This document shows positions 1 through 10,913 of a DNA stretch of 62,137 nt, one piece after another. The stretch comes from Lingula anatina (lineage: Eukaryota; Brachiopoda; Lingulata; Lingulida; Lingulidae), in NCBI RefSeq assembly GCF_001039355.2, contig NW_019773580.1, positions 1 through 62,137 on the forward strand, read 5' to 3'. Position numbers and translations under genes: made by a program. A model generated the notes under the pieces. It made no database searches. It had not been told where the DNA came from and saw only the letters and a program-made list of their open reading frames with translations. Numbering within the stretch: the stretch's first letter is position 1; each line of letters opens with the position of its first letter.

Positions 1-322
1 CTGTGTAGACCATTCCGTTTGACACAATAACCTTCTGGCAATGTCTGTGCTTTTCACGCCATTCTGGCACAGCTTAACACTTTTGTAAAACACTGCATAA
101 CTCATTTTACGCACTGCAAAACCGACCGCTTGCATGCAAAATATTACACAAGGCAACAGTGCAACAGACTTGGCAGTCAGTTTATTGGCAGCGACACACC
201 TGATTACACATTTCCCCAGTCAGATGTCTTATATGAGATCTGAATTTCTTGAAAAAAGAACGCATTTTTACCTAGGTATACCTTTAAAACTGAAATATTC
301 CATATTAAATGTCAAGTCTGTA
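1..322 (-). mobile_element. Tc1-like transposon, 5' end fragment (family TcX)
   Basis: On the minus strand this begins right after a TA at 321-322 with CAGACTTGACATTTAATATG, the same terminus as the copies at 51805, 57721 and 61311. It continues through the start of the transposase region (the TTGCATGCAA block near 130-140) and leaves the window at base 1. Only the 5' part is present and no open transposase frame survives. It is clearly more diverged than the right-hand copies, so it is an older insertion. Confidence 0.85.
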
Positions 323-872
323 TTTGTCCATAACTGTTATGGTGTTTAATTCCATTAGCAAATGTAATTGTTACCGCAGTCTTAAATAAGCATTGCGTTT
401 TTGCCACACGCAAAGGTTACTCCAAGGCCCCGTAACTCGAAAGCATCGCACATTGCGACCGAGCGCAAGCATCTCGATTTCATACCTCGCCCATACTCGC
501 CCCATATAATAACCTCGAAATTAAAGGTGGTATCGCTATATTCGCAATTCGCGATGCTGTTTAATTACGGAGTCCTGGTTATTTTTCGTGACACTCTGAT
601 TGTGCACTCAGGTTCTACATTTAAGCGGCTGGGCATATTATGTCATCAGCGGCGATGGTAACATAATTCCAAATATTTCTCCATAAGTGTAATAATGTGT
701 CAATTCATCCGTAAATTTAATTGTTTCAGCAATCTAAATAAGCATTGTGTTTTTGGCACACGCAAAGGTAACTCCAGGCACGGACAGGCAGTATTTATAA
801 AGTATATAAGTTTCTTTTGTGCCATATCCTAAGCAATAACAAATATGGGGGACGAATGCAAACAATGGGTTC
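323..872. repeat. Non-coding stretch with a spaced direct repeat
   Basis: No gene is visible. Two blocks of about 70 bp, roughly 354-426 and 705-777, resemble each other: both contain AAATAAGCATTG followed by GTTTTTG and CACACGCAAAGGT. The spacing is about 350 bp. They could be subterminal repeats of an unrecognised element or a diverged local duplication. Confidence 0.5.
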
Positions 873-874
873 TA

Positions 875-2040
875 CACACACTGGACAATAGAAGTGTCAC
901 CCCCTAATTCAGAGTAATAAAAGTAGGCAGATCTTGGGTAGTTATAATGCCTGGTCTACTCATAATGTGACAAATGAGTATAAAACCGCTATACCATGGA
1001 ATTGTATTGTTGGTTTGTACATGTACATCAAATGCTATTCCTGTCTTCCTCCAACATGGCAAGATACAGGCAATTATCTAACGGTTATAGGCGTCAAGTT
1101 ATAAACCTGAAGAGGCGGAATATAAGCAATGTCAGAATATCGATATAATTGAATTATTCAGTCAGAATCGTGCAGGGGGTCTGGTCTCGGTAAAGAAACA
1201 CTGGATCAAGAGACAAATTGCCTCTTATGGGTCGTCCGAGAAAAACTACTGGCCGTGAAGACCGACGACTGATTTTGATGTCCAGGTTGTCAAAGTTCAA
1301 CATTGCTTGTCAGTTGGCAGCACAGTGGAACAATTTCACACATGAGAATGTGTCTGTAAATTGCTAGGCGTCGGTTACATGCTCAGAGAGGGTACAGCAG
1401 GGTAGCAAGACTGAAACATCTTATATCGTTACAAAACAGGCAACTTAGAGTGAACTAGGGTCAATAGGATCTGGAACTGGACAGTCCATGACAATGCATT
1501 GGTCCTATATATTTTTTCTGATAATTGTCTCTTTGGTCTGACCTCTGATGACAGACGGGTACGATGCTGGCGAACTGCTGGTAAAGCATTTGAACCACAT
1601 GCACTGAATTTTCGAACCCAGAGCAGCATATTTATCATGGTGTGGGGCTGCATCAGCATCCATGGCGTGGGCAAATTGATAGTGGTTGATGGAAACATGA
1701 ATCACTAGAAATATATCGCTGTTTTGGAGTCAGGCTTGCTACCATCTATTACTAACATGTTTGGTGACAGGAATTATTCATTTGTTCACCAGGATATATG
1801 TCACAGGCCCAGAGCAGTTGATGATTGGTTTGACCAACAGGACATTTGCAGGGTGATGTGGCCTGCCCAGAGTCCGGATGCAAACATAATAGAAAATGTG
1901 TGGAATGATATGTCAAAACTTTTGACAAATGCCCGTCTAACCGGCAGAGGAATTCTGTTATATTCATGCTTGGGCCAGCATAAGCCCTGTACGCAATCAG
2001 ACAATTATATAAATCCCTGCCTCGTAGACTGGCACCTATA
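875..2040 (+). pseudogene. Decayed Tc1/mariner-type transposase and left end
   Basis: The left end follows a TA at 873-874 and starts CACACACTGGACAATAG. From the ATG at 1056 (MARYRQLSNGYRRQ) a helix-turn-helix-like start is readable, followed by a GRPRK linker near 1230 in another frame. The catalytic half is split. At 1499-1708 the text includes IFSDNCLF and VWGCISIHGVGKL. At 1724-2041 it includes FVHQDICHRPRAVDDW and WPAQSPDANIIENVWNDM, the familiar Tc1 pattern around the second Asp and the final Glu. In-frame stops (for example near 1708) and frameshifts make it non-functional. No right terminal repeat is seen before the LINE tail and the N at 2301. Confidence 0.85.
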
Positions 2041-2106
2041 GGTCACGTGGCTATGCCACTAAGAACTAATTTTGGACTTGAAACTGCATATTTTGGTAGA
2101 ATGTAC

Positions 2107-2172
2107 ATTTTTTGTTAACTTAGGTAATGTTAATTACAGAATACAATAATTCTTTTTTATCTCACACTTACT

Positions 2173-2205
<33 letters not shown>

Positions 2206-2300
2206 GACACTTATAACTACCACTGATGGCTCATCATTTTCATTAGTAAATAAGATATTGATAAGCACAGCATTTTTTCTCTAACACAGATAGCATTCGA
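2107..2300 (-). mobile_element. LINE 3' tail fragment ending at an N
   Basis: This matches 2484-2665, the 3' tail of the neighbouring LINE, starting at AACTTAGGTAATGTTAATTA and including a CA microsatellite and TAGCATTCGA. It stops at the N at 2301 while the other copy continues into coding sequence. Either it is a separate 5'-truncated insertion, or it is the same tail assembled twice around a gap. Confidence 0.7.
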
Positions 2301-2460
2301 NGGTTTGCTCTTTATTGTCTCTTTGCTGTTTGAGTCACGTTATGTAATCTGAAGAACAGCTGATTTCGAATTTAAAGATTCGCTAAATAAATCATTGTGT
2401 TTCATGATGAAAATATGCATGGTGAATAGAAATACTACAACAAACCAAAATTAATAGATT

Positions 2461-4857
2461 GTTTTTTTTTTTTTTTTTTTTTTATTGAACTTAGGTAATG
2501 TTAATTACAGAATACAATAATTCTTTTTTACCCCACACTTACTTCTCTCTCACACACGCACACACATACAGACACTTATAACTACTACTGATGGCTCATC
2601 ATTTTCATTAGTAAATAAGAATTGAAAAGCACAGCATTTTTCTCTAACACAGATAGCATTCGATGTCCCTAAAGGACAGATGTCCCCCATTTTTTGATTT
2701 ACTGTAAATTTAATATTTTACCTGGGAAATTAATAAATTCAATTCATCATCATTATTTCCGAGAATAATGTCCGATGCAGAAATATGAATATTGGCTCCC
2801 TTTTCTTCCCTAAACCAATTTTCGATTTGCTTCCACAAATGTTTTACGAGATTACAGGCTATGAATAGATGTTCAGTTGTTTCCATCCTTGTGCTACATA
2901 AATTGCAATGAGGATTATCCGCTATTTTATATTTGAACAGTAAGTATTTTGTCCCTAGAATTCTATGAATACATCTAAAGTTAAACCATCTGAGTTTGGA
3001 TTCTTTTATATCTGTCAGGGGACGATTGTAGCTAAGATTCCATGTTATTGCTTTATTAAAGAACCTTTCCCATTTTATTTCATTTTTAGGGGTTTCGTAC
3101 AGTTTCTTTATAAACGTATCATAAATCACTTTACAGCCTTTTTTGTTTTTCCATATTATCATAAGCGGTTTGGGTATTTTCAGGTTTTAAGTATTCTGTG
3201 TAACAGTTATTCCTTTTAAATTGGGAAATGCATTATAGATGGCATTTCTTAGGCCAAAATATTTTGTAAATGGAAGGCGTATTTTGTACGCATCCGTGAT
3301 TTCTCTATATGAAAGCACGTTGCCGTTTGAATCGAACAAGTCGAGCACCACTTGGAAGCCTTTCTCGTATAATGGTTTTCAATTAAAATATTCGGATTAT
3401 ACCACAATGGAGCTTCCAGAAAATCTTGTGGATCATTTTCCTGTATTGCGCTAGCATACTGTGAGTAATAAGAAAATAATTCTTTCCAGAATAAATTTGT
3501 CGTGGTTTCCCCGCATTGTTTCGCATATACAGGTCCAAACTGACAGAGCGACGTCGTGTCGCAACTTGTAATTTCGGTAAAGATCCTTCCGTATTGGTTA
3601 GTATTCGATAATAATCTGCGAATCCAAGTTAATTTTAAGGCTTTAATATATGATTCCAAATGCACCATTCTACAGGCCCCATTTTCAAAGTCTTGAATAA
3701 TTGTATTTCTTGATACCCTATCATTTTTCCCGTGCCAAATGAATTTGAAAAGAATAGAGTTTAACTCTTTTATCCATTGGGCACTGTGACCTGGTAATGA
3801 CATAAACAAATGAGTAAACTTTGGTATCAGTAGTGATTTAACCAACGTTATTTTTCCCAGGGTGGACAGATACCTTTTTGACCAGTTATTAATCTCTTTT
3901 TTGATGACAGCCAACTTAATGTTATAATTGCGTTCTTCTATACAATCAAGTTCGGCTGTAAAGGTAAAACCTAGAACAGCAACAGGTTCATTTGTCCAGT
4001 CTAATTTTTCGTTTCTACACAGAACTTCCTTGCTATTCATTTTTGAGCCAATCCATTCTGCTTTTGTTTTAGAAATATTTGGTTTTAACCCAGAATATTT
4101 GGAAAACTGGAACAAAAGGTCTAGAGCACTTTTTAGCAATTTCTCTGAGCCGTCTAAAAAAACCACTGTATCATCGGCATATTGTAAAAAATTTATATCT
4201 TCTCTTGCTATACCAATTCCTCTAATGTTTTTTTTCCTGTCTTATAAGAATACCTATTATTTTTGCGAATAAATTAAATATGTATGGGGATGCAGGGTCA
4301 CCCTGTCGACACCCTCTGTCTATTTTGAAAAAACTGGAAAATATCCCATTCTGTATGACGCACAGTTCTGCATTTTTGTAAAGGGTTTTAATCAACCTAA
4401 AAAGGTCATTTCAAAATTGAAGAATTCTAATGTTTTGTAAATAAAAGACCAGGATATGCTATCAAAAGCTTTTTGGAAATCAATAAGTAAAATAATACCT
4501 GGGATTTCTTTGACTTTTGTATAGTGCAGAACATCATACAGGATTCTTATGTTCTCTCCTATATACCTCCCCTTTAAAAAGCCCTTCTGATTTTCGTGAA
4601 TTAAAAATTCAATAACAGATTTTAACCTATTAGCAATACACGAGGAAATAATTTTATAACTATTATTTAACAGGGAGATCGGCCTCCAGTTGGTCAGAAA
4701 TTATCTTGGTTTGTCACCTTTCGGTAGTATAGTGATCACCCCTGCACCTGAATGGTGGACAATTGCCCCTTCCTAATACCATAATTTAGGGCGCGTACTA
4801 GGAAATCTCCGACATCTTGCCCAAAAATTTAAGGAATTCAATTGTATATCCATCCTG
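2461..4857 (-). mobile_element. Non-LTR retrotransposon (L1/Tx1-like LINE), 5'-truncated, with poly-A tail
   Basis: Read on the minus strand, this is the second ORF of a LINE from the start of the reverse transcriptase to the 3' end. Visible in order: LPKGDKPREFLTNWRPISLL-like fingers (4680-4740, interrupted), FQKAFDSISW-like palm, GCRQGDPASPY (about 4290-4320) and QYADDTVVF (about 4165-4190), the YADD active site. Then a long open stretch (3249-4166) covers thumb and connection, and 2710-3162 contains CNLCSTRMETTEHLF-like zinc-knuckle residues. It ends with an AATAAA-like signal merging into poly-A (poly-T at 2461-2483 on the plus strand). The endonuclease and ORF1 are absent. Frameshifts between the open stretches mean it is dead. 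The 5' break is near 4858. Confidence 0.88.
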
Positions 4858-5485
4858 ACCCTAACCCTAACCCCATTAACGGATTATCATTCGACTCAGT
4901 TTGTCCCACGTATGGGTAATCCCTTACGAAAATTTAGGATCCTATTAACCTTTTTCATATTTTGCGGAAATACGAAGTGCGCATGACAGGAACCGCGCGC
5001 CACAGGGGTCATAGTGGTCCTCTGCTGTTTCCAGCATGGCAATGCTAGGTGTAGATGATGTACAAGGTGCGCATATAAAAAGGTCGTATGAAGCGTGCAT
5101 TGCTTTCTGTCAAACTAAAAAGGTGGCTGAAGCACAGAAATGCGTAAACTGTAGGCAAGAAACAGCTATTTGGACGGAGAATCAAGCATTAAATATTTTC
5201 TTTTTCAGTTTAAATACGATATGCGCTTTACAACTAGACTTCACCTAAGCGTCCGAGCCTTGGCTGTACTTTCAATAGTGATGACGAACTAAAGCTTCGG
5301 AGTTCTTTTAAATGCTTCCGATAATAAAGATATGCGAAAGAGACTCGTTATTTTTTATATATAAAATCAAAATAGCCAGTAGACTCGTACACAGCTTTCA
5401 AGAGTGTGGACAGGTGCGCAGGCCTACGTCTTCACAATTTTGTACATGTATATTTGCAAGCTGTGGCGATATCACCTCATGTACC
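4858..5485. other. Non-coding stretch at the LINE 5' break
   Basis: No gene is supported. The LINE breaks next to a short run of CCCTAA (about 4858-4876, two and a half units), which resembles interstitial telomere sequence but is too short to mean much. The small open frame 5036-5248 has no recognisable motif. Confidence 0.4.
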
Positions 5486-5716
5486 GGTGTGAACGGAATG
5501 GTAGTCCTAGTAACGCAAGTCCGACCGGACACTAAGTCCTGGGAACGTAAGTCCTAGGTCTAGCGTTGCTAGGAATGGAGGTCCTAGGACATACGTTACT
5601 AGGATTTAACGTCCGTAGGACAACAGTTACCAAGGAATGCATGTCCCACCGCCAGGAATCTAAGTCCGGATGGGACCTGTTATCCTGACTTACACTAGGA
5701 ATATATGTCCGCTCCC
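5486..5716. mobile_element. Word-array MITE, family GGTGT, copy 1
   Basis: It starts GGTGTGAACGGAATGG and then AGTCC, close to the terminal block of the copies at 48989 and 50237. The interior is a run of about nine degenerate units of roughly 20-25 bp, each close to GGAATGNAAGTCCTA or its reverse complement (TAACGCAAGTCC, GGAACGTAAGTCCTA, GGAATGGAGGTCCTA, GGAATCTAAGTCC, GGAATATATGTCC). The middle part is collinear with the 48989 copy. The right terminal ACACC is not present. Confidence 0.65.
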
Positions 5717-6036
5717 ATTTTTCTCTCGCACTTAAAGCGAGTGATTGAGTGATAGATAGATAGATAACTAATAATATTACTATTACTTTTAAAATATTTC
5801 CCCTTAACAAATACAATGGAATAAAAAAGGTATATGAAGAATAACACTTGTTACATTTTCATATATTTATTTCATTTTTTCACATTTATTTCAGTTCTTT
5901 TATCTATTCATCTGCAACATAAACTTTCAAATTTCCCCTGTTTACGGCGCCTTTCAGTGTGCATCCGCCTTCAGTCTGGAGGATGTAAGCTCCAGGGCCC
6001 GGTTGCACCAACAGGGCGTAAATTTACTCGGCTACG
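5717..6036. other. Non-coding stretch, GATA microsatellite and a MITE-like terminus
   Basis: A short GATA run lies at about 5753-5766. At about 5998-6012 the text GGGCCCGGTTGCACC resembles, in opposite orientation, GATGAAACCGGGCCC at about 7840-7854. The two could be the ends of a small DNA transposon whose interior is disrupted by the N at 6037. No coding sequence is recognised. Confidence 0.35.
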
Positions 6037-6041
6037 NGGAT

Positions 6042-6452
6042 GGCAAATAATTAAGCATTCAAAATATGCATCACCAATCTTCAGAAAAGAATGAGCGAAT
6101 GAACCATTGGGCTGGCCCACAACGTCCGACAGCAGAATAAATTAAATAACAGTTTTCACAGATTTAACTGCATTTAGCTGTATAGCGTCACTATATACAT
6201 AATCCGCTGCACGCGCGAAGCTGTTGAACAAAGGATAGTTCTCTATGGAAGACCTTTTGTTTACATAAGTACTCTAAGGGGGCGTGCCTAACCAGGCGAC
6301 AAGAGGATTAGGCTAGTCACTATATTCCGTCAAATTCGTTTAGCGACCCTATCATTATCACACTCCCTCTATTGTATTTTCTGACTTTATAATTGTATCT
6401 AATCTTCTTACGTTAGATGGAATAAATGCACACATACATAATCTTATGACTG
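6042..6452 (+). repeat. Left arm of a long inverted repeat
   Basis: This block of about 410 bp is repeated in inverted orientation at about 10512-10913 with very few differences outside a diverged patch around 6190-6230. Shared landmarks are GGCAAATAATT at the outer side, GGGCTGGCCCACAACGTC, TTAGGCTAGTCACTATATTC and ATGCACACATACATAAT at the inner side. An N at 6037 lies a few bases outside the arm. It has no coding potential. It could be the terminal inverted repeat of a large element or two opposed copies of one short repeat. Confidence 0.85.
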
Positions 6453-6455
6453 TAC

Positions 6456-7735
6456 AGGTCCAAACTGACAGAGCGACGTCGTGTCGCAACTTGTAATTTC
6501 GGTAAAGATCCTTCCGTATTGGTTAGTATTCGATAGTAATCTGCGAATCCAAGTTAATTTTAAGGCTTTAATATATGATTCCAAATGCACCATTCTACAG
6601 CCCCCATTTTCGAAGTCTTGAATAATTGTCTTTCTTGATACCCTATCATTTTTCCCATGCCAAATGAATTTGAACAGAATAGAGTTTAACTCTTTTATCC
6701 ATTGGGCACTGGGACCTGGTAGTGACATGAACAGACGAGTAAACTTTGGTATCAGTAGTGATTTAACCACCGTTATTTTTCCCAAGGTGGACAGATACCT
6801 TTTTGACCAATTATTAATCTCTTTTTTGATGACAGCCAACTTAATGTTATAATTTCGTTCTTCTATACAATCAAGTTCAGCTGTAAAGGAAAAACCTAGA
6901 ACAGATACAGGTTCATTTGTCCAGTCTAATTTTTCGTTTCTACACAGAACTTCCTTGCTATTCATTTTTGAGCCAATCCATACTGCTATTTGGTTTTAAC
7001 CCAGAATATTTAGAAAACTGGAACAAAAGGTCTAGAGCACTTTTTAGCGATTTCTCTGAGCCGTCTAAAAAAACTACTGTATCATCGGCATATTGTAATA
7101 ATTTTATCTCTTCTCTTGCTATACCAATTCCTCTAATTTTTTTTTCCTGTCTTATAAGAATACCTATTACTTCTGCGCATAAATTAAATATATATGGGGA
7201 TGCAGGGTCACCCTGTCGACACCCTCTGCCTATTTTGAAAAAACGGGAAAATATCCCATTCTGTATGACGCACAGTTCTGCATTTTTGTAAAGGGTTTTA
7301 ATCCACCTAATAAGGTCATTTCCAAAATTGAAGAATTCTAATGTTTATTAAATAAAAGACCAGGATATGCTATCAAAAGCTTTTTGAAAATCAATAAGTA
7401 AAATAATACCTGGGATTTCTTTGACTTTTGTATATTGCAGAACGTCATACAGGATTCTGATGTTCTTTCCTATATACCTCCTATATACCTCCCCTTTAAA
7501 AAGCCCTTCTGATTTTCGTGAATTAAAAATTCCATAACAGATTTTAACCTATTAGCAATACACGAGGAAAGAATTTTATAACTATTATTTAACAGGGAGA
7601 TCGGCCTCCAGTTGGTCAGAAATTCTCTTGGTTTGTCACCTTTCGGTAGTATAGTAATAACCCCCTGCACCTGGGTGGTGGACAATTGCCCCTTCATAAA
7701 ACCATTAAATAAATTTTTATCCACTGGATTACTAT
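6456..7735 (-). mobile_element. LINE, second copy, lacking its 3' end
   Basis: Nearly the same sequence as about 3528-4760. On the minus strand it has VDKNLFNGFMKGQLS, LPKGDKPREFLTNWRPISLL (7612-7724), the GCRQGDPAS region (about 7215-7230), the YADD region near 7085-7100 and the open stretch 6444-6965 (WIKELNSILFKFIWHGKNDR). Frameshifts separate these. Unlike an ordinary 5'-truncated insertion, this copy also stops abruptly at its 3' side, at 6456, exactly against the inner edge of the inverted-repeat arm. An 11-bp local duplication (CTATATACCTC) is visible at 7470-7495. Confidence 0.87.
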
Positions 7736-8233
7736 CATGCTGTTTATCCAGCCTTTGTGAAACACAAATTTATACAGAGGATAAGAAATTTATACACTGG
7801 ATAGTGTTATCCATAGGATAGCCTATCCAGCCTTGATGAAACCGGGCCCTGATGTTGTGGAGCAGAATGAGCCATAAATACAATGTACATCATAAATATC
7901 CACCGTTTCTTTTATTAAGCGTTTTATCATGATCATTACATTTCTTTGGGCACTTAATACACTATAGTATGCTGCGAGTCGCCTAGGCTATTTTACTCAT
8001 AACTATAATAGGGCTATTTCTCACAGAAATCTCACTAAATGTATAATTCTGTCTGTCATGAAATCGTTTGGATATTCCTTGTTTAAATCCCCGTTATTAG
8101 TTGCCTCTTCCAAAATCTCCTACCATTTGTTGTCGACATCAGATCCTTTTTTCAGTTTATAAATCTTTTTCTCCTTGGGTATTAATACCCTGAATCTAAC
8201 AGACATCACTGATAATACTTTACAGTTTCTACC

Positions 8234-8269
<36 letters not shown>

Positions 8270-8440
8270 CGCGCATGTGCTTTTTATATAATTTGCCTTC
8301 ATTAACGTCCACCTTATCTTACGTGTTTTACCTCCTGTACACGTCTCATTCTCATTCTACAACATCATCATCATCAATGTCATATTTATCCTTGGCACAC
8401 TGTCAGTGCTTTTTTCCAAAACTAATCTAATTACTACAGT
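7736..8440. other. Non-coding stretch with AT microsatellite and a faint coding-like island
   Basis: A pure TA run lies at about 8237-8267. On the minus strand, about 8035-8175 reads without stops for roughly 45 codons after frame choice (containing DLNKEYPNDFMTDRIIHL), but there is no start, no splice context and no family match I recognise. TATCCAGCC-rich sequence at 7740-7855 looks like the end of a small repeat. The rest holds nothing recognisable. Confidence 0.3.
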
Positions 8441-9024
8441 AAAGCCCGAATGTGTGAGGGCAGTTCATTCCATAAAACGGGTGCTGCGATTGAAAATGCC
8501 CTGTGGTCGGAGGTTATAGTTATTTTATTTTTTTTATTATCATTCCTGGTAAAGCAAAGAGAGGAGGTGGATCTGGTGGACCTGGTGAGATTGGCTGAAC
8601 TTGGATGTAGCACAGAGTTAAAATTTGATGGGCATTCATCTCTGGTGAATTTAAAAACAAACAGCAGTGATATAAAAACAATTCTCTGTCGTACGGGAAG
8701 CCAATGTAGTTAGAATAAAATACGTAAAGTGTATCTAAATAGGTGAAATGTATCTACCTTAAATTGATCTTCTATATTAGCATGATATTTAAATTCCACC
8801 ACCCTCATCTAACTCTTGCCACACTAAATATTTGGTGTTTGTCCTATCAAGGAGGACCTATTTGCATGCATGTAGATTACATCAAACTTACTATGCTTCA
8901 ATCATCCTTCCTCCAACCCCCCTCCCAATCTTTTGTTTCAACTATTTAACAAATTAAAAACCATTCATTGTGTACCCTAAATGTATAAATTTATTTATTT
9001 ATGAAGTAACCTTTAAAAGATTAA

Positions 9025-9060
<36 letters not shown>
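8441..9060 (+). mobile_element. Retroposed fragment ending in AATAAA and poly-A
   Basis: An A run of about 28 bases at 9033-9060 is preceded by AATAAAAG, the signature of a plus-strand retroposed transcript end. Upstream, an open frame at 8450-8713 (GSSFHKTGAAIENALW) resembles repeat-derived frames rather than a host gene. The source transcript is not identified and the left boundary is approximate. Confidence 0.5.
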
Positions 9061-9189
9061 CAACGAATTAAGTAAATAAGTTAAAATGTGATGGAATAAA
9101 ATGAAATACATAACGATCACACAGCTCATATAAAAGACAGTTTAAAACTGTTAATGTAGGCCCACAAGCAGTTTAAAATTATTTTAAAT

Positions 9190-9520
9190 TACTTTTTTTT
9201 ACCATCTAGCTGGGTCTCTCTCACCAGTGGCTGATTGGGTATAACATGAGAAACCTGCTATGATAAAGTCTCACGGTAAGGTGAGGCAAAGCTCATTACC
9301 CTACAGAAAAGAGAATTAGCTAATTTAATAACAGTAGCACAAGTCTTTAGAATTTCTAAAAAAAACTTTTAAAATATTTGATGTAGGAGATTTGGGAGAA
9401 ACAGCCATAAATCTTGTAACAAATTTGTTTTGCAGCGTGTCCAATTCTTTCAGGGGTTTCTGAGACGTCCAAATCGCGTCAGGGTATGGAGGTCCGGATA
9501 GCACACGCCGTTTAAACAGA
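9190..9520 (-). pseudogene. Probable LINE reverse-transcriptase C-terminal relic
   Basis: On the minus strand the region reads LSGPPYPDAIW, then LKELDTLQNKFVTRFM, resembling the stretch after the RT domain of CR1/Jockey-type elements (a Leu-X-X-Leu-Gln-Asn-Lys pattern following an aromatic/Pro-rich block). It is short and followed by stops. A different LINE family from the 2.5-7.7 kb copies is likely. Confidence 0.35.
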
Positions 9521-10090
9521 ACTATAAATATGGAATGCTTTTGTTAAAGGGATAATAACTCTTTATATGAGATCTATATTTCACAATAAAAAACATTGGG
9601 AACAACTCATACAAATATAACATATTCTGTTGTACCACATATATGGCAGTTATAGCTTTTATTCTGATATCTGATCTTGTCTTTACACCACGTGACCTCC
9701 ACAGATGGCTATATTCTGTTATAATCTCTTAAAAGATTATAACAAAAAACAAACTTTTTTAGAAAAAAAAACACAGGGACTAACTTTGAATGTAAAAATG
9801 GTTTCATTAACCCTTGGTAAATATGGGGAAATTGTTGTTTACTGCAGGAAAAATCATTTTTGGCCAAAACAAAGAGTTATATTGTCTTTAATGTTCCACG
9901 TTCTAACATAATCAAGGAAAACATCAACTAAAACTTGAAGTTCTTTACGTCTTAATTTTTACGTTTTAAATAGTGGGAATCATGTTTATAAAACACAGTA
10001 AAACTAACTAAATCAAATTACATATCACATTTGGAGCGTAATCTTGAAGTAATGTATACATTTGTACATTCAATGTACGCCTATTAGGGT
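9521..10090. other. Non-coding stretch
   Basis: AT-rich sequence. The open frame at 9705-9911 is low-complexity and lacks any motif. Nothing else is supported. Confidence 0.35.
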
Positions 10091-10172
10091 TAGATACATG
10101 AAGGTTTGACGGTAATAGGTCCACTTTTTCAGAAAAAGAATCACACTTTTAAAACTGATGGCTACGGGCCTG
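10091..10172 (-). repeat. Small dispersed repeat, related to 14750-14915
   Basis: The minus strand shares GGCCCGTAGCCA, TCTTTTTCTGAAAAAGTGGA and a following CCATGTA-like text with the element at 14750-14915. That element carries CAGTAGCCAGC near its left end and CTGGCTGCGGGCCTG at its right end. These are degraded copies of one MITE with GTAGCCAG-type termini. Confidence 0.55.
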
Positions 10173-10429
10173 CCGAGTTTTAACTTACTTTACAAAAGGC
10201 TTTTAAATAATGGTCGCATTTGCCGTATTTATTTATTCCAACGAAATTCGCCGTACTTCAGCAACCATGCACAAAAAAAAAGGAATGCGAGAATGGACTG
10301 AAAACCGCCAGAAAACTGCGGTGTTTTAAACATGTCACTGTGCTGTGAACTTATTCAAAAAAATTTAAGGTAAAACTGAACCTTTTCTAGTCGCATTTCC
10401 ACGGAATCCGAGTCTGCCACATCCACGTC

Positions 10430-10474
10430 TGGGCTGTTAACCGAAAGGTTGTTTTTTCAAGCCCACCCAGGGAC
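10430..10474 (+). pseudogene. tRNA-Asn (GTT) 3'-half relic
   Basis: The text GGCTGTTAACCGAAAGGTTG is the anticodon arm of tRNA-Asn with GTT anticodon. It is followed by a degraded T arm and AAGCCCACCCAGGGAC, the 3' acceptor strand. The 5' half (acceptor and D arm) is not recognisable, so this is not a functional tRNA. It could be a tRNA pseudogene or part of a tRNA-derived SINE. Confidence 0.65.
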
Positions 10475-10511
10475 AAACATGTTTTGATAGAATTCATATG
10501 ATTGATATACA

Positions 10512-10913
10512 GTCATAAAATTATGTATGTGTGCATTTATTCCATCTAACGTAAGAAGATTAGATACAATTATAACGTCAGAAAATACAATAGAGGGAGT
10601 GTGATAATGATAGGGTCGCTAAACGAATTTGACGGAATATAGTGACTAGCCTAATCCTCTTGTCGCCTGGTTAGGCACGCCCCCTTAGAGTACTTATGTA
10701 AACAAAAGGTCTTCCATAGAGAACTATCCTTTTGTTCAACAGCTGTTGTATATAGTATGTATATAGCTAACTGCAGTTAAATCTGTGAAAGCTGTTATTT
10801 AATTTATTCTGCTGTGTCGGACGTTGTGGGCCAGCCCAATGGTTCATTCACTCATTCTTTTCTGAAGATTGGTGATGCATATTTTGAATGCTGAATTATT
10901 TGCCCTCCTTCTT
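10512..10913 (-). repeat. Right arm of a long inverted repeat
   Basis: Reverse complement of about 6042-6452. Similarity begins at TACAGTCATAAAATTATGTA on the inner side and ends at GAATTATTTGCCCTCC on the outer side. Differences are concentrated in one patch of about 40 bp (10740-10785) where the left arm has a GC-rich segment. The interval between the arms holds the second LINE copy, poly-A tailed material and a tRNA relic. Confidence 0.85.

Noticed and set aside
4858-4876. CCCTAACCCTAACCCC as interstitial telomere repeat
   Set aside because: Only about two and a half units at a LINE breakpoint; too short to distinguish from chance.
5486-5716. CRISPR-like array
   Set aside because: Units are degenerate, in both orientations, without constant spacers, and the window is eukaryotic; MITE-like borders explain it better.
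8035-8175. Host exon on the minus strand (DLNKEYPNDFMTDRIIHL)
   Set aside because: No start, splice sites or family match; short stop-free runs are expected by chance.
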